NCBI GenBank assembly: GCA_902562135.1
Contig: CACESE010000002.1
Coordinates: 1 to 64,000 of the forward strand
From: an uncultured SAR86 cluster bacterium
GTDB taxonomy: Bacteria > Pseudomonadota > Gammaproteobacteria > Magnimaribacterales > AG-339-G14
DNA: 64,000 nt
Direction of reading: 5' to 3'
Numbering within the stretch: the stretch's first letter is position 1; every line of letters begins with the position of its first letter. The position numbers were made by a program, and so were the translations under genes. The notes under the pieces were generated by a model, which made no database searches, was not told where the DNA came from, and saw only the letters and a list, made by a program, of their open reading frames with translations. Below are positions 52,599-61,795 of the stretch, one piece after another.

Positions 52599-53210
52599 AT
52601 GAAATATCACAGAGAAAATTTAAAGCAAAAATTAATAGATGAAGCTTATAAAGCCATAAAGAAAAATGGAGTTGATACCATTAGCTTAAGAAAATTGGCT
52701 AAAAAAGCTAATGTTTCTCAAACAGCGCCATATAGGCATTTTCAATCAAAAGACCATTTAATTATTGAAGTATGTTTAAAGGGATTAAGCAATTTGAGAG
52801 AGAAAATAGAGTTGATCGATACAAAAAATCCTAAATCCAGAGCAGTTAATGGGGCTATGGCATTTATTGAATTTGGTTTAAAGAACGAAAAAATATATGA
52901 CCTAATTCTAGCTACTATTTCAGGAGAAATTACGAAAGATCCGCTAAGAATCGCCCTATTTGAATCTGCTGATTACACTTTTAGTAATCTTAGAAATAGA
53001 ATCACTGCAATTAATAAAAAGAATAAAAACCAATCAGAGCTTGATGGTATCAAGGCGCATGCTTTTACGACGGGCTTACTACAAGTCATTAGAACAACCA
53101 ATAAAGTTACTTCATCTGGTGGCGGAGAGAACTCTAAAGCTGTTCAAACCGCAAAATTACTTGATAAGAATCTTAAAAAAGTAATTTCTGAATTTATTGA
53201 TTCATTATAA
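52599..53210 (+). CDS. TetR/AcrR-family transcriptional regulator
   Basis: 203 aa. The N-terminal helix-turn-helix is canonical: LIDEAYKAIKKNGVDTISLRKLAKKANVSQTAPYRHFQSKDHLI (residues about 11-54). The ligand-binding C-terminal domain has the WHG-like features of TetR_C_33 (KAHAFTTGLLQVI near 151-163). It follows wzi by 21 bases and may be in the same transcript or regulate nearby envelope genes. Effector unknown. Confidence 0.88.
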   Translation: MKYHRENLKQKLIDEAYKAIKKNGVDTISLRKLAKKANVSQTAPYRHFQSKDHLIIEVCLKGLSNLREKIELIDTKNPKSRAVNGAMAFIEFGLKNEKIYDLILATISGEITKDPLRIALFESADYTFSNLRNRITAINKKNKNQSELDGIKAHAFTTGLLQVIRTTNKVTSSGGGENSKAVQTAKLLDKNLKKVISEFIDSL

Positions 53211-53231
53211 TTAGAAAAAATTAAACAAAAG

Positions 53232-53250
53232 TCTTAGATATTTTCTAAGA
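53232..53250. terminator. Weak stem-loop between convergent genes
   Basis: TCTTAGA and TCTAAGA form a 7-pair stem with a 5-base loop at the convergence of the TetR and aminotransferase genes. On the minus strand it is followed by a T-rich stretch (CTTTTGTTTAATTTTTT). The stem is AT-rich, so it would be a poor terminator. Confidence 0.4.
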
Positions 53251-54462
53251 AGATATTTCTTCAAAAGCTTCTTTTGCCTTGTTAGTGAAAACGTTTATCT
53301 CTTCTTCTCCATGAACTGTTGACAGAAAATGATTGTGATAACTTGTTAGATATATTCCTTTTGATAGGCAGGCATCTACCCAATTAGTGTGAATTTTTGG
53401 ATCGGTACTTTCAATTCGAAAATATGGCATCGATGGAACACCGGTCACATTCATTTTAAAGCCATAATCTTTTGCGATTGAAATCAAATCTTTTCTTAAT
53501 CTCTCTCCATTAGAATTCATGATTTTAATCGCATCAATTTTAATAAGTTCTTTAATCGTAGCATTAGCTGCCGCCATAGGCGCAGCGTTAAAAAACTGAG
53601 TTCCACTGAAATATACTTTTTTTGCTGCCTCTTTGAGAGAATTTTTACCCACTAAAGCTGATATTGGATATCCATTTGCCATCGCTTTTCCTAAGCAGAC
53701 TAAATCGGGAGAAAAATTAAAAGCCTTGTGAGAACCATTAAGATTTATTCTAAAACCAGTTCTGACATCATCAACAATCAAGACAATATTATGTTCATTA
53801 CATTTTTTTTGTATATGTTGCCAATATCCAATGTCCGGAAGAGAATTGTCCTTAGAAGTTGGATGATCATAAGGACTAGATATAAAACAGGCAATTTCAT
53901 GTGCATGATCAGAAATGGCTTGATCGAACTCATCCAAATTATTCCAAGCTATCGAAATTACATCGTCTGTGTCTGAATCAGTGATGCCTGGATTATTTTT
54001 GTTTTGCATCCATCCATTTGAACCATGATATCCATTATTTATTTTTAAAATTTTTGATTTATTTGTCTCTTCTCGAGAAAGCATTACCGCAAGTTGAGTG
54101 CCATCGGCTCCATTTTTTCCAAACAAAGCCCAATCAGCGATATCAATTGTACTCACAAGGGTCTCAGCCAAATCTAACATAACGGGTGAAGCGACACTTA
54201 CAGTATTTCCTGAGTCATATTGATCTCTAGCAGCTTTATCTATAACGGTATTGTTATATCCTAAAATCATTGGCCCCCAGCCACATATCAAGTCAATGTA
54301 TTTATTTCCATCCACATCCCAAAAATAAGCATCTTTTGCTTTTGAGAAAAACTTAGGACCCTCTTCCCTTACAGCGTATTTGTAGTGGCCAAATATTCCA
54401 CCTGGAATTATCTTTTTTGATTTTTCTAAAAATTTATTTGATTGTTTTTGAAAAAGCTTCAT
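53245..54462 (-). CDS. Class-III PLP aminotransferase (glutamate-semialdehyde aminomutase-like)
   Basis: 405 aa of the class-III fold. DGNKYIDLICGWGPMILGY near 51-69, Asp231 in IVLIVDDVRTGFR, and PLP lysine Lys259 in CLGKAMANGYPISALVG. The GSA-aminomutase-like N-terminus SKKIIPGGIFGHYKY is present. It is unlikely to be HemL itself because the usual SGTEA loop reads GKNGADGTQ. Such enzymes transaminate sugar or amino-acid derivatives in surface-glycan or secondary pathways. Neighbours (FkbM methyltransferase, Wzi) favour that; inference only. Confidence 0.83.
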   Translation of the reverse strand: MKLFQKQSNKFLEKSKKIIPGGIFGHYKYAVREEGPKFFSKAKDAYFWDVDGNKYIDLICGWGPMILGYNNTVIDKAARDQYDSGNTVSVASPVMLDLAETLVSTIDIADWALFGKNGADGTQLAVMLSREETNKSKILKINNGYHGSNGWMQNKNNPGITDSDTDDVISIAWNNLDEFDQAISDHAHEIACFISSPYDHPTSKDNSLPDIGYWQHIQKKCNEHNIVLIVDDVRTGFRINLNGSHKAFNFSPDLVCLGKAMANGYPISALVGKNSLKEAAKKVYFSGTQFFNAAPMAAANATIKELIKIDAIKIMNSNGERLRKDLISIAKDYGFKMNVTGVPSMPYFRIESTDPKIHTNWVDACLSKGIYLTSYHNHFLSTVHGEEEINVFTNKAKEAFEEISS

Positions 54463-54498
54463 AAAATTTTTTCCTTTGAATAATTTTAATAAAAATAA

Positions 54499-55380
54499 TT
54501 AAGTCCTTGAAAAAATAAAATCTCGTTGAAAAAATGAAATTGAAGAATCATTTCTGTCTATTTTAATCAATCTTTTAAATAATTCATCCATATCAGCTTG
54601 ATCAAATATCTTTAAACAATTATTTTCTAAAGTGTGAGGTTGTAACCCACTGTCAGTTAAAATTTTAAAAAATTCAATTGCTTCGTCCAAAGGATTTTTC
54701 CATAGGTGTGGAGAAAATTCTATTAATAGATTTTCTACCCTTTTTAAGGTTTCCAAACCACCTTTTAAAGCAGTAATTTCATAACCCTCAATATCCATTT
54801 TCATTAGGTTAATTTTATTTACATTGAATAAAATTGAATCCAAAGATTTAACTTTCACAGGATAAGTTAAACCTTCTTTGCCTTGAAAAGGAGTATTTTT
54901 GATAAGTGAATGCGCCCCTGGATTTGAATCGAGGGCTTTATAAAGTAATAAGTTTTCTTCTTTTTCACCAACTGCTACTCTCTCTAGTAATACATTTTTG
55001 AGATTATTTTCCTGAATGTTATCTTCTAAATACTTTAAATTATCTGGTGAGGGTTCAATAGCAACAACTTTACCATTATGACTTGCTAATTTAGAAAATA
55101 TGCAGGTGTACCAACCAAAGTTTGCTCCAACATCAACAAAATTTAGAGGTTCAAGATTGTTAAAATTTTTTATTATCCAATTAGTTTCTTTAGCTTCCCA
55201 TGACCCATATTTGTATAAATTTCTAGAAAAGATGGTTGTAGATGGAACATGATAATTTAAGCCAAGTTCAGAAATAAATATTTTGCTTTTCTTCTTGTTT
55301 GAAATTAAGTGAAGAATCCAGTGGACCACCCCTTTAAAAGTTGATAAAAAAGTACGTTTTTTTTCCTTTACATAATTCAT
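54499..55380 (-). CDS. FkbM-family SAM-dependent methyltransferase
   Basis: 293 aa. Class I Rossmann methylase core: FVDVGANFGWYTCIFSKLA near 77-95, VVAIEPSPDNLKYLEDNI near 104-121, and LMKMDIEGYEITALKGG near 188-204 with the family MDIEG motif. FkbM proteins O-methylate sugars or polyketides and are common in polysaccharide clusters. It precedes the aminotransferase on the same strand by 36 bases. Confidence 0.9.
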   Translation of the reverse strand: MNYVKEKKRTFLSTFKGVVHWILHLISNKKKSKIFISELGLNYHVPSTTIFSRNLYKYGSWEAKETNWIIKNFNNLEPLNFVDVGANFGWYTCIFSKLASHNGKVVAIEPSPDNLKYLEDNIQENNLKNVLLERVAVGEKEENLLLYKALDSNPGAHSLIKNTPFQGKEGLTYPVKVKSLDSILFNVNKINLMKMDIEGYEITALKGGLETLKRVENLLIEFSPHLWKNPLDEAIEFFKILTDSGLQPHTLENNCLKIFDQADMDELFKRLIKIDRNDSSISFFQRDFIFSRT

Positions 55381-55461
55381 ACTGATGAAATGACGTTTAA
55401 ATAAAGATTTATTGTCTTCTTATTTTGAAAATTGAGAATAGGGCTGAAATTGTAATGAAGA

Positions 55462-55480
55462 GATGATATGGAATATCATC
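55462..55480. repeat. Short perfect hairpin in the 106-base gap
   Basis: GATGATAT, loop GGA, ATATCATC: 8 perfect pairs, located 7 bases past the stop of the upstream minus-strand gene. There is no U-run, so it is not a standard intrinsic terminator; it could protect an mRNA 3' end. The rest of the gap 55381-55486 shows nothing else. Confidence 0.4.
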
Positions 55481-55486
55481 ATTGAT

Positions 55487-56608
55487 TTAAAACCCAAAAG
55501 AAGTTGTATTTTTACGTTTTTTTTCAGCTTGTTCATTTGCTTCTTTTAATTGCTTTTCTCGTTCTGCAGCTTCTGCTTTCATTTGTTCGATTAGCGCTAG
55601 CGCTTCTCCTAAATCTGGCTCGTCACTAGAATCAACTGCATTAGACTCTTCTTTTTCTGCCTTGGCAGTTTTTTGAGACTCTTTCTCTTCACGAGCTTTT
55701 GCTTCTGCGGCCTTTTGCTGTTCAATTTGCTTCTTAATGATTTTGTCTTGTTCATCACGTTCACGAGCCAATTGTGCTTCTTTTTCTTTACGAGCTTCAG
55801 CTTCTCGAGCCAATTGTGCTTCTTTTTCCTTAAGAGCTTCTTCTTTTGCTTCAATATTTACTGCAGAATAATATGACCCAGACTCTGGAATGAAAGTCGG
55901 TAGCTTTGCATTACTACCAGTGCCTCCATAAAAAAAATACAAATTAATGTCATCAAACTCACGATAAAGACTAGATGCTATTGTTTCAACAGATACCTCT
56001 TGCCCAGCTTCGGTGCTACTCAATTGTTGAAAAAATAAAATAGATAAATCTGATGTGTAAGGCGGAGCGTATGGTAAATCAGTAGAGTCTTGAAGGCGTG
56101 TCGAAATTTCTGCACCTATTACAGAAATATTGTTTGGCATGTTCGGCCATTTCAACTGAGAAGGATATCCCTCTTCAGACTCGATAATTAATAAATAATC
56201 CCCTTCTAAACCCTCAATCATAGAATATATCTCTCGCAAACTTAAAGACTCTCCATCAAATGAAAACTTTAATTCATTTTCAGAGTAAGAAGCCGGCAAA
56301 GAAAGATAAATAATATGTGAAGACTTTCCTGAACTTGTCTTTGATAAATCTGAAAGTATGTCTTCAAAGTCAATAGGCAAAGGATCGTAAACACTTATGC
56401 GTTCTGAACGAGGAATATTCAGTAACTCTCTGAGTTGAGATTCAAAATAAGTTCCACTTCTACTTTCTAAAGAATTTCTTTCGGATGTAGTAAAAATCGC
56501 AAAATCAGAGTAAGCGACTGTGGAAAATATTGTTGTGAGAATTAATGCAAGAGCGCGAAGATATTTATACTTCGAAAATTTAAAGCTTATACCTTCGGCT
56601 CCATGCAT
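55487..56608 (-). CDS. Unrecognised exported protein with Lys/Glu/Ala-rich coiled coil
   Basis: 373 aa. A long n-region signal sequence (about 15-34, YLRALALILTTIFSTVAYS) leads into a globular domain (about 35-240) with alternating strands and helices (SSHIIYLSLPA, DYLLIIESEEGYPSQL, ISVIGAEISTRL). The layout is reminiscent of a caspase-like fold, but I see no catalytic His/Cys pair. Residues about 255-365 are a highly charged coiled coil with a 14-residue repeat (KEKEAQLARE occurs twice). Likely periplasmic. It follows an outer-membrane barrel gene on the same strand. Function unknown. Confidence 0.65.
   Translation of the reverse strand: MHGAEGISFKFSKYKYLRALALILTTIFSTVAYSDFAIFTTSERNSLESRSGTYFESQLRELLNIPRSERISVYDPLPIDFEDILSDLSKTSSGKSSHIIYLSLPASYSENELKFSFDGESLSLREIYSMIEGLEGDYLLIIESEEGYPSQLKWPNMPNNISVIGAEISTRLQDSTDLPYAPPYTSDLSILFFQQLSSTEAGQEVSVETIASSLYREFDDINLYFFYGGTGSNAKLPTFIPESGSYYSAVNIEAKEEALKEKEAQLAREAEARKEKEAQLARERDEQDKIIKKQIEQQKAAEAKAREEKESQKTAKAEKEESNAVDSSDEPDLGEALALIEQMKAEAAEREKQLKEANEQAEKKRKNTTSFGF
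55764..55831 (-). repeat. In-frame 42-base tandem duplication in coiled-coil region
   Basis: A 25-26 base unit (starting cgagccaattgtgc on the plus strand) occurs at 55764-55789 and again at 55806-55831, period 42 bases or 14 codons. The copies are nearly identical, implying recent duplication and possible length variation in the coiled coil. Confidence 0.65.
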
Positions 56609-56641
56609 TTATTTGTTAGATATTCAAAGACAATTACTTTT

Positions 56642-57523
56642 TTAAATGGAATACCTAAGAGTTACTCCAAACATGCTCTGCTCTTCTTCTATGTCATAAG
56701 CAGTTTCGGCAGTATTGTTATCGTCTGAATAACTGTAATCTTTAACTTCATAAAAGAAATTTAAAGATATAGTTTCGGTGGCAGCCCAATAACCACCAAT
56801 ACCATAAACAAGGGCGTCTCCGCTGTAATCATAACTTTCAGCGGGATAACTTAGATCTTGAAGTTGGCCAGCGATAGTAGCTGATCCAGTTCCAGAAAGT
56901 GTTTCTTCTACATCAGAGTCTTGGTAACCCAATCGCACAAATATACCGGTTCTATCGCTAAGAGGCCTTCCATATGCTGCACCAAAGAAAAATCCGTCAT
57001 TATCAACAGTAGTCAGGTCAGTTCGATTTGCAGTTAAAGATAACCCATTGTATGCAGCATTTCCAAGATAAGCTCCAAGATCTGGAATGTCTTGAGTATA
57101 GGCCATATCCATATCTAATGAACTTGAGTAATACCCGGCTGTCAAAGCAACGCCAATGTCAGTTCGATAAGTATAAAACACAGAGTACTCATCTCTTTCA
57201 GCTCCCCCTAACGTTGATAAAGTTCTATTAGCACTTGAGGTATCATTTTTGTTCACCGCATCGGGTTCATTAGCTAGGCCACCAAATTTAACACCTACTT
57301 GATGTGGGCCAAATGAATAGTCAATACCTAGGTCTCGGTATAAAAAACTATCATCTAAAATTGTTGAATAGCTAGAAGCAGGATTAGTATAAGTTTGTGT
57401 AAACAATACTTCATAATCCGCAGAACCGGCTGTTACAGAAGCTGCCCACTGTGCGTTTGCAGTCAATGCACTAACACTTATTAAAAATGTAAGTACTATT
57501 TTATTAAGATTTATTTTTTTCAT
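56642..57523 (-). CDS. Outer-membrane beta-barrel protein (293 aa)
   Basis: An AGGAGA site precedes ATG 57523. Signal peptide about 1-25 (VSALTANAQ). The mature protein alternates short amphipathic strands with Asp/Ser/Thr/Tyr-rich loops (SVTAGSADYEVLF, HQVGVKFGGL, EYSVFYTYRTDIGVALTAGYY, GIFVRLGYQDSDV) and ends FGVTLRYSI, an outer-membrane insertion-type tail. About 10-12 strands are plausible. No specific porin family recognised. Between two unknown envelope genes on the same strand. Confidence 0.72.
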   Translation of the reverse strand: MKKINLNKIVLTFLISVSALTANAQWAASVTAGSADYEVLFTQTYTNPASSYSTILDDSFLYRDLGIDYSFGPHQVGVKFGGLANEPDAVNKNDTSSANRTLSTLGGAERDEYSVFYTYRTDIGVALTAGYYSSSLDMDMAYTQDIPDLGAYLGNAAYNGLSLTANRTDLTTVDNDGFFFGAAYGRPLSDRTGIFVRLGYQDSDVEETLSGTGSATIAGQLQDLSYPAESYDYSGDALVYGIGGYWAATETISLNFFYEVKDYSYSDDNNTAETAYDIEEEQSMFGVTLRYSI

Positions 57524-57567
57524 TTTTTTCTCCTAAAAAAAATATTTAGTTAATTAATTCCGTACTT

Positions 57568-58662
57568 CTATGAATTTTCTTTATCTTCAAGAAGTTTGAG
57601 ATACCTTTGATGTCTTTCCATCGCAAAGAATGCCAAGAGAATCAAAATACTTAGTGCGATAGCCCAGAATATTCCCGAACTTGCTAATAAGGCAGTGGCC
57701 CAGGCCAATCGTTCTTGTGATTCATCTTTTGCGGTTCTAATTTCGATCAAATAGTCGTCCCATTCCTTATATACTGAATCGAGATAACTTTCGTAAGAAA
57801 GAGTAACATCATCTCCGATGATTTTTACAGTTTCATTGGTGAGCTCATTTCTATCATCTAACTGACGAGTCACTGGAACATAATAATCACGCAAACTCTC
57901 GGCGTAGTTTACTAATTCATCCATCGCCGCATTTGCAAATTCTTCATCAGTGAATTGTTCCAACTCTCTTGCGTCTCTAGACACTTCTTCACTAATTTTT
58001 TCTTTAGTTTCGTCTCCACCTAAACCCCAATCAGCAGGGTAAGTTTCTCTAAGAAATTTAGAAATTGCGGCAACATTATTCGATAAAACTGTACAAGATC
58101 TTGGCAGTCTTATCGACTTCTCAAGAGCTTCAGTGTGACCAGTTGAAATTTCTTCTGGGGTTACATCGTGAATCTCTGCAATTTCAATAAGATCATCATC
58201 AATTCCAGAAATGATAGCTTCTATTTGTCTTGATTTTTCATCACAATTGTCAGAAACAGAGTTGTCACGAAAAGCAGCCAATTCTGATAGCTTTCCTAAA
58301 TCATCTTTATTCTCAGGTTTTATAATTAGTTCAGCATAGTCTCTTCTAATTTCTCGATCTCTATTCCGAGCATTTCCACTGGTGAGATCTATTTGATTGA
58401 AGGCATCTTGCATTTTGGAATTAAAACTTTCTTTAGCTTCGGATATCCTTCGCTTTCGATCAGCTGCTTCTACTGGGTTTCTCTCGGGTTCTTCAAAAGA
58501 TGTTTCGATTTCTGGACGGTCAATACTATCGGGGGAAGCAGTTAAATAAACCAATCCTAAATAAAGTGTTCCGAACACACCGACGACAATAATTAATACG
58601 GCTGAAATATTTAAGACCCAGCGACCGATCGCTAGAATAATTTTTTCTACAAAGCTCAACAT
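57568..58662 (-). CDS. Unrecognised inner-membrane protein, two helices and large periplasmic domain
   Basis: 364 aa, AGGAGAG ribosome site. One membrane helix near the N-terminus (about 14-37) and one near the C-terminus (about 327-347), giving N-in/C-in with ~290 residues in the periplasm. The loop is acidic and mostly helical with several coiled stretches (EEPERNPVEAADRKRRISEA; DDRNELTNETVKI), and three Cys. The C-terminal cytoplasmic tail MERHQRYLKLLEDKE is short and charged. First gene of a three-gene envelope cluster. No family identified. Confidence 0.65.
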   Translation of the reverse strand: MLSFVEKIILAIGRWVLNISAVLIIVVGVFGTLYLGLVYLTASPDSIDRPEIETSFEEPERNPVEAADRKRRISEAKESFNSKMQDAFNQIDLTSGNARNRDREIRRDYAELIIKPENKDDLGKLSELAAFRDNSVSDNCDEKSRQIEAIISGIDDDLIEIAEIHDVTPEEISTGHTEALEKSIRLPRSCTVLSNNVAAISKFLRETYPADWGLGGDETKEKISEEVSRDARELEQFTDEEFANAAMDELVNYAESLRDYYVPVTRQLDDRNELTNETVKIIGDDVTLSYESYLDSVYKEWDDYLIEIRTAKDESQERLAWATALLASSGIFWAIALSILILLAFFAMERHQRYLKLLEDKENS

Positions 58663-58816
58663 AATCTCTCCTAAATGATTAAGTGACTAAAAATTATATC
58701 AATATAACTACTTTTTTTCAAAAATTTGAATTTTAAAGCCTTTTGATGCTATTTCCTCTTATGAAATTGAAGGAATGCTTAGTCTCAGACAATGATCTAA
58801 TTAAGTTCTGAAAAGC

Positions 58817-58907
58817 TGGCGGAGAGGGAGGGATTCGAACCCTCGATGCGGTATTACCACATACTCCCTTAGCAGGGGAGCGCTTTCAACCACTCAGCCA
58901 CCTCTCC
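58817..58907 (-). tRNA. tRNA-Ser (anticodon GCU)
   Basis: Minus strand: acceptor GGAGAGG pairs with CCTCTCC, discriminator G, encoded CCA. Anticodon stem CTCCC/GGGAG encloses CTGCTAA, giving GCU. The long variable arm (TATGTGGTAATACCGCA region) and T-arm AGGGTTCGAATCCCT are those of a class II serine tRNA. The gap between it and the next gene start (58663-58816) shows no gene. Confidence 0.96.
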
Positions 58908-58928
58908 TTAGATGCAATTCTAGTTTTT

Positions 58929-60557
58929 TTAAACAGCTTGTCTAATGATATCGGAGGCTTTTTCTGCAATCATGATTGAAGGAGCATTTGTATTGCCTCC
59001 TATAAGAGTTGGCATTATAGAGGCATCTACTACTCTAAGATTATCAACACCCTTTACCTTTAAGTTGTCATCAACTACAGCTAGATCGTCAGACCCCATC
59101 TTGCAGGTACCAACAGGATGATAAAGAGTCTCACCATTGCTTTTAATCCACGCGTCTAATTCATCATCACTATCTACGTTAACTTCTAACCCAGGTTTAT
59201 ATCTATCTCCTCTGTATTCGTCAAAAGCTGGCTGCATGAAGACTCTGATGGTCTCTCTTGTAGCGTTTCTTGTATCAATTAGATCTTGCTCTTCAGATAA
59301 ATAATTCGGAAACATCAAAGGAGCGTCATTTGGATTTGAGCTTTTTAATTCTAAGTGACCTCTACTTTGAGGTCTTAAAATACAAATGACAGCACTAAAA
59401 CCATGCTGGTTTGGATCTAAAGGCACTCTGCCATGTGTATCCTCAGCTATATAAGATGCGTAGTGTAATTGAGTATCTGGAATATCTTTTTCAGGGCTAG
59501 ATTTAAAAAATGCTCCAGCACTCGTAGGAGGAAACGATGCATCTCCAGTACCAAACAGAAGATACTTTAAACCTGCTATTTGCGTTTTCAAGAAACTTGC
59601 TGACCTATGTAAAGTTATGGGTTTAGTACAATTGAAAGAATTCACCACTGCATAATGATCTTGTAAATTCTTTCCAACCCCTTTCAACTCATGCAATACA
59701 TTAATCCCATGTTTATTTAATTCTGATGCATCTCCAATACCGCTATTCATCAAAATTTGAGGAGAATTAATAGCTCCGGCAGACAAAATCACTTCATTAT
59801 TTACTTTTACTTTAAAAGTTTTACCCTTTTGAGAATATTCCACGCCGACTGCTTTTTTTCCTTCAAATAAAATTTTATTGACCTGCACGTTTATTTCAGT
59901 GAAAAGGTTTTTTCTTTTCAAAGCGGGGTGCAAATATGCTCTTGCAGAACTCCATCGTCTTGGTCCTCTTTTGGTATCTGCCATAGTGTGTTCATATCTT
60001 GAAAAACCTTCCTGGTTTTTACCATTAAAATCTTTGGTTAGTGGGAATCCAGCTTGGCCACCAGCTTCAACGAACACATCGAGTAACTCGTCATGAGTGC
60101 TTTCTGATTTTTTTACGCTTAAAGGACCTTCAAAACCATGATAGTCACTATCGCCATCACCATTAAAGGATTCTGCTTTTTTAAAATAAGGTAAAACATC
60201 CTCATAAGACCATCCGGTGTTTCCTTGTTGGCGCCATAAATCGTAATCATAAGCATGGCCTCTTATATAAACCATAGCGTTAATAGATGACGATCCGCCC
60301 CAGCCTCTTCCACGTGGCCAATAAAGTTTTCTGTTATTAGTAGTTTCCTCTGGTTCCGTTTCAAATCCATAATTTAAATCGCTTTTATTTGGTACAATTT
60401 GAGAAAAACCGGAGGGCATATGAATAAAAAAATTAGTGTCTTTCCCACCTGCTTCTAATATTAATACACTCTTTTTGCCGTCTTCCGATAACCTGTTTGC
60501 CATTACACAGCCAGAACTCCCAGCTCCGACAACCACATAATCAACTACCCTCTCCAT
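58929..60557 (-). CDS. GMC-family FAD oxidoreductase (choline dehydrogenase-like)
   Basis: 542 aa glucose-methanol-choline oxidoreductase. FAD Rossmann motif YVVVGAGSSGCVMANRLSED at 8-27, GMC signature 1 around YWPRGRGWGGSSSINAMVYIRG near 79-100, signature 2 SAGAINSPQILMNSGIG near 261-277, and the catalytic His region TLYHPVGTCKMG near 475-486. It oxidises an alcohol to an aldehyde; despite similarity to BetA, no betaine genes are adjacent. A GGAGA site precedes the ATG, 21 bases after lysC. Confidence 0.93.
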   Translation of the reverse strand: MERVVDYVVVGAGSSGCVMANRLSEDGKKSVLILEAGGKDTNFFIHMPSGFSQIVPNKSDLNYGFETEPEETTNNRKLYWPRGRGWGGSSSINAMVYIRGHAYDYDLWRQQGNTGWSYEDVLPYFKKAESFNGDGDSDYHGFEGPLSVKKSESTHDELLDVFVEAGGQAGFPLTKDFNGKNQEGFSRYEHTMADTKRGPRRWSSARAYLHPALKRKNLFTEINVQVNKILFEGKKAVGVEYSQKGKTFKVKVNNEVILSAGAINSPQILMNSGIGDASELNKHGINVLHELKGVGKNLQDHYAVVNSFNCTKPITLHRSASFLKTQIAGLKYLLFGTGDASFPPTSAGAFFKSSPEKDIPDTQLHYASYIAEDTHGRVPLDPNQHGFSAVICILRPQSRGHLELKSSNPNDAPLMFPNYLSEEQDLIDTRNATRETIRVFMQPAFDEYRGDRYKPGLEVNVDSDDELDAWIKSNGETLYHPVGTCKMGSDDLAVVDDNLKVKGVDNLRVVDASIMPTLIGGNTNAPSIMIAEKASDIIRQAV

Positions 60558-60577
60558 TATTAATCTCCTTTTTCTTT

Positions 60578-61795
60578 TTACTTATCTAACTCAAATTCGT
60601 CGTGCAAAGCCATTACAGCTGCCTTAGATTTATCTTTAGATACTACCACTGAAATTTTAATTTCTGAAGTAGATATCATATCAATATTTATTTGTTTCTC
60701 TGCAAGTGCTTTAAACATTTGTGCTGCAACTCCAGCATGTGATTTCATGCCTACTCCGACAACAGAAACCTTACTAACATCCTTTACTAATTCTATTTCA
60801 CCCCCGCCTAAGGTTTGAACTAGATCATTTAGAATTTTTGCTGCTTTGTCTGAATGTTCATTTTTAACTGTAAAAGTAAAATCTGTTAATTTGTCTGATC
60901 CAACATTTTGCACAATTACATCGATATCTATCCCAGCATCACTTATTGGAGATAAAATCTTTGCAGCAATTCCTGGAGTATCTGGAACATCTCTTAAAAT
61001 TAACTTTGAATCATCATCTGTACAAGTAATTCCAGAAATAACCGCGCTTTCTAGACTGCTTTCTTCTTTAGTGATCAAAGTTCCTCCTGTGCTATTAAAA
61101 CTAGACAATACTCTAATCGGCATCTCATACTTACTAGCGAATTCAACCGATCTAATTTGTAAAACTTTAGCACCTAAACTAGAAAGTTCTAACATTTCTT
61201 CGAAACAAATTTTTTTTATTTTCTTCGCTTTTTTGTATACATTTGGATCGGTTGTGTAAACACCGTCTACATCAGTAAAAATTTGGCATTCATTTGCCTT
61301 TAAAGCAACTGCTAAAGCCACAGCCGTAGTATCCGAACCACCTCTACCAAGCGTGGTAATATCACCACTTGAATTAACGCCCTGAAAACCTGTGATTACA
61401 GGTACAACTCCTGATTCAATATCTTTTTTTAGAGCACTTGTATCAATGGAGTTTATTCTTGCTCTTCCATGAGAATTATCGGTCACGAGACCAAGCTGAT
61501 GAGCAGTGTAAGATTTAGATAAAAAATTTCTCTCTTTAAGAGCAATTGCTAATAACGCCGCTGAAACTTGTTCCCCTGAAGAAACGAGAGCATCGTATTC
61601 TCTAGGATCAGGAGTTTCTTGAAGTTCTTTTGCCAAGTTTATAAGTCTTTGGGTTTCACCAGCCATTGCAGAAACCACAACAGCAACATTAGTTCCTGAA
61701 TTGATTGAATCTACAACTAAATCGGCAACGGCTTGAAATCTTTCTGTATTGGCGACAGACGTGCCTCCAAACTTTTGGACGATTAAATTATTCAT
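60578..61795 (-). CDS. lysC: Aspartate kinase
   Basis: First step of the aspartate family (Lys, Thr, Met). 405 aa monofunctional form: VQKFGGTSVANTERF at 5-19, ITGFQGVNSSGDITTLGRGGSDT near 135-157 (active site), and two C-terminal ACT domains (VSVVGVGMKSHAGVAAQMF near 347-365) predicting feedback inhibition. It follows alaS with no gap (TAA then ATG), the alaS-lysC order seen in many gammaproteobacteria. Its product line supplies the homoserine used by MetY. Confidence 0.96.
   Translation of the reverse strand: MNNLIVQKFGGTSVANTERFQAVADLVVDSINSGTNVAVVVSAMAGETQRLINLAKELQETPDPREYDALVSSGEQVSAALLAIALKERNFLSKSYTAHQLGLVTDNSHGRARINSIDTSALKKDIESGVVPVITGFQGVNSSGDITTLGRGGSDTTAVALAVALKANECQIFTDVDGVYTTDPNVYKKAKKIKKICFEEMLELSSLGAKVLQIRSVEFASKYEMPIRVLSSFNSTGGTLITKEESSLESAVISGITCTDDDSKLILRDVPDTPGIAAKILSPISDAGIDIDVIVQNVGSDKLTDFTFTVKNEHSDKAAKILNDLVQTLGGGEIELVKDVSKVSVVGVGMKSHAGVAAQMFKALAEKQINIDMISTSEIKISVVVSKDKSKAAVMALHDEFELDK

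Noticed and set aside
53245..54462. Glutamate-1-semialdehyde aminomutase HemL
   Set aside because: The fold is right but the substrate loop and context do not match HemL; kept as a general class-III aminotransferase.
60846..61259. 137-codon frame antisense to lysC
   Set aside because: It lies wholly opposite conserved aspartokinase sequence, has no recognisable domain or ribosome site, and is a by-product of AT-rich codon use.
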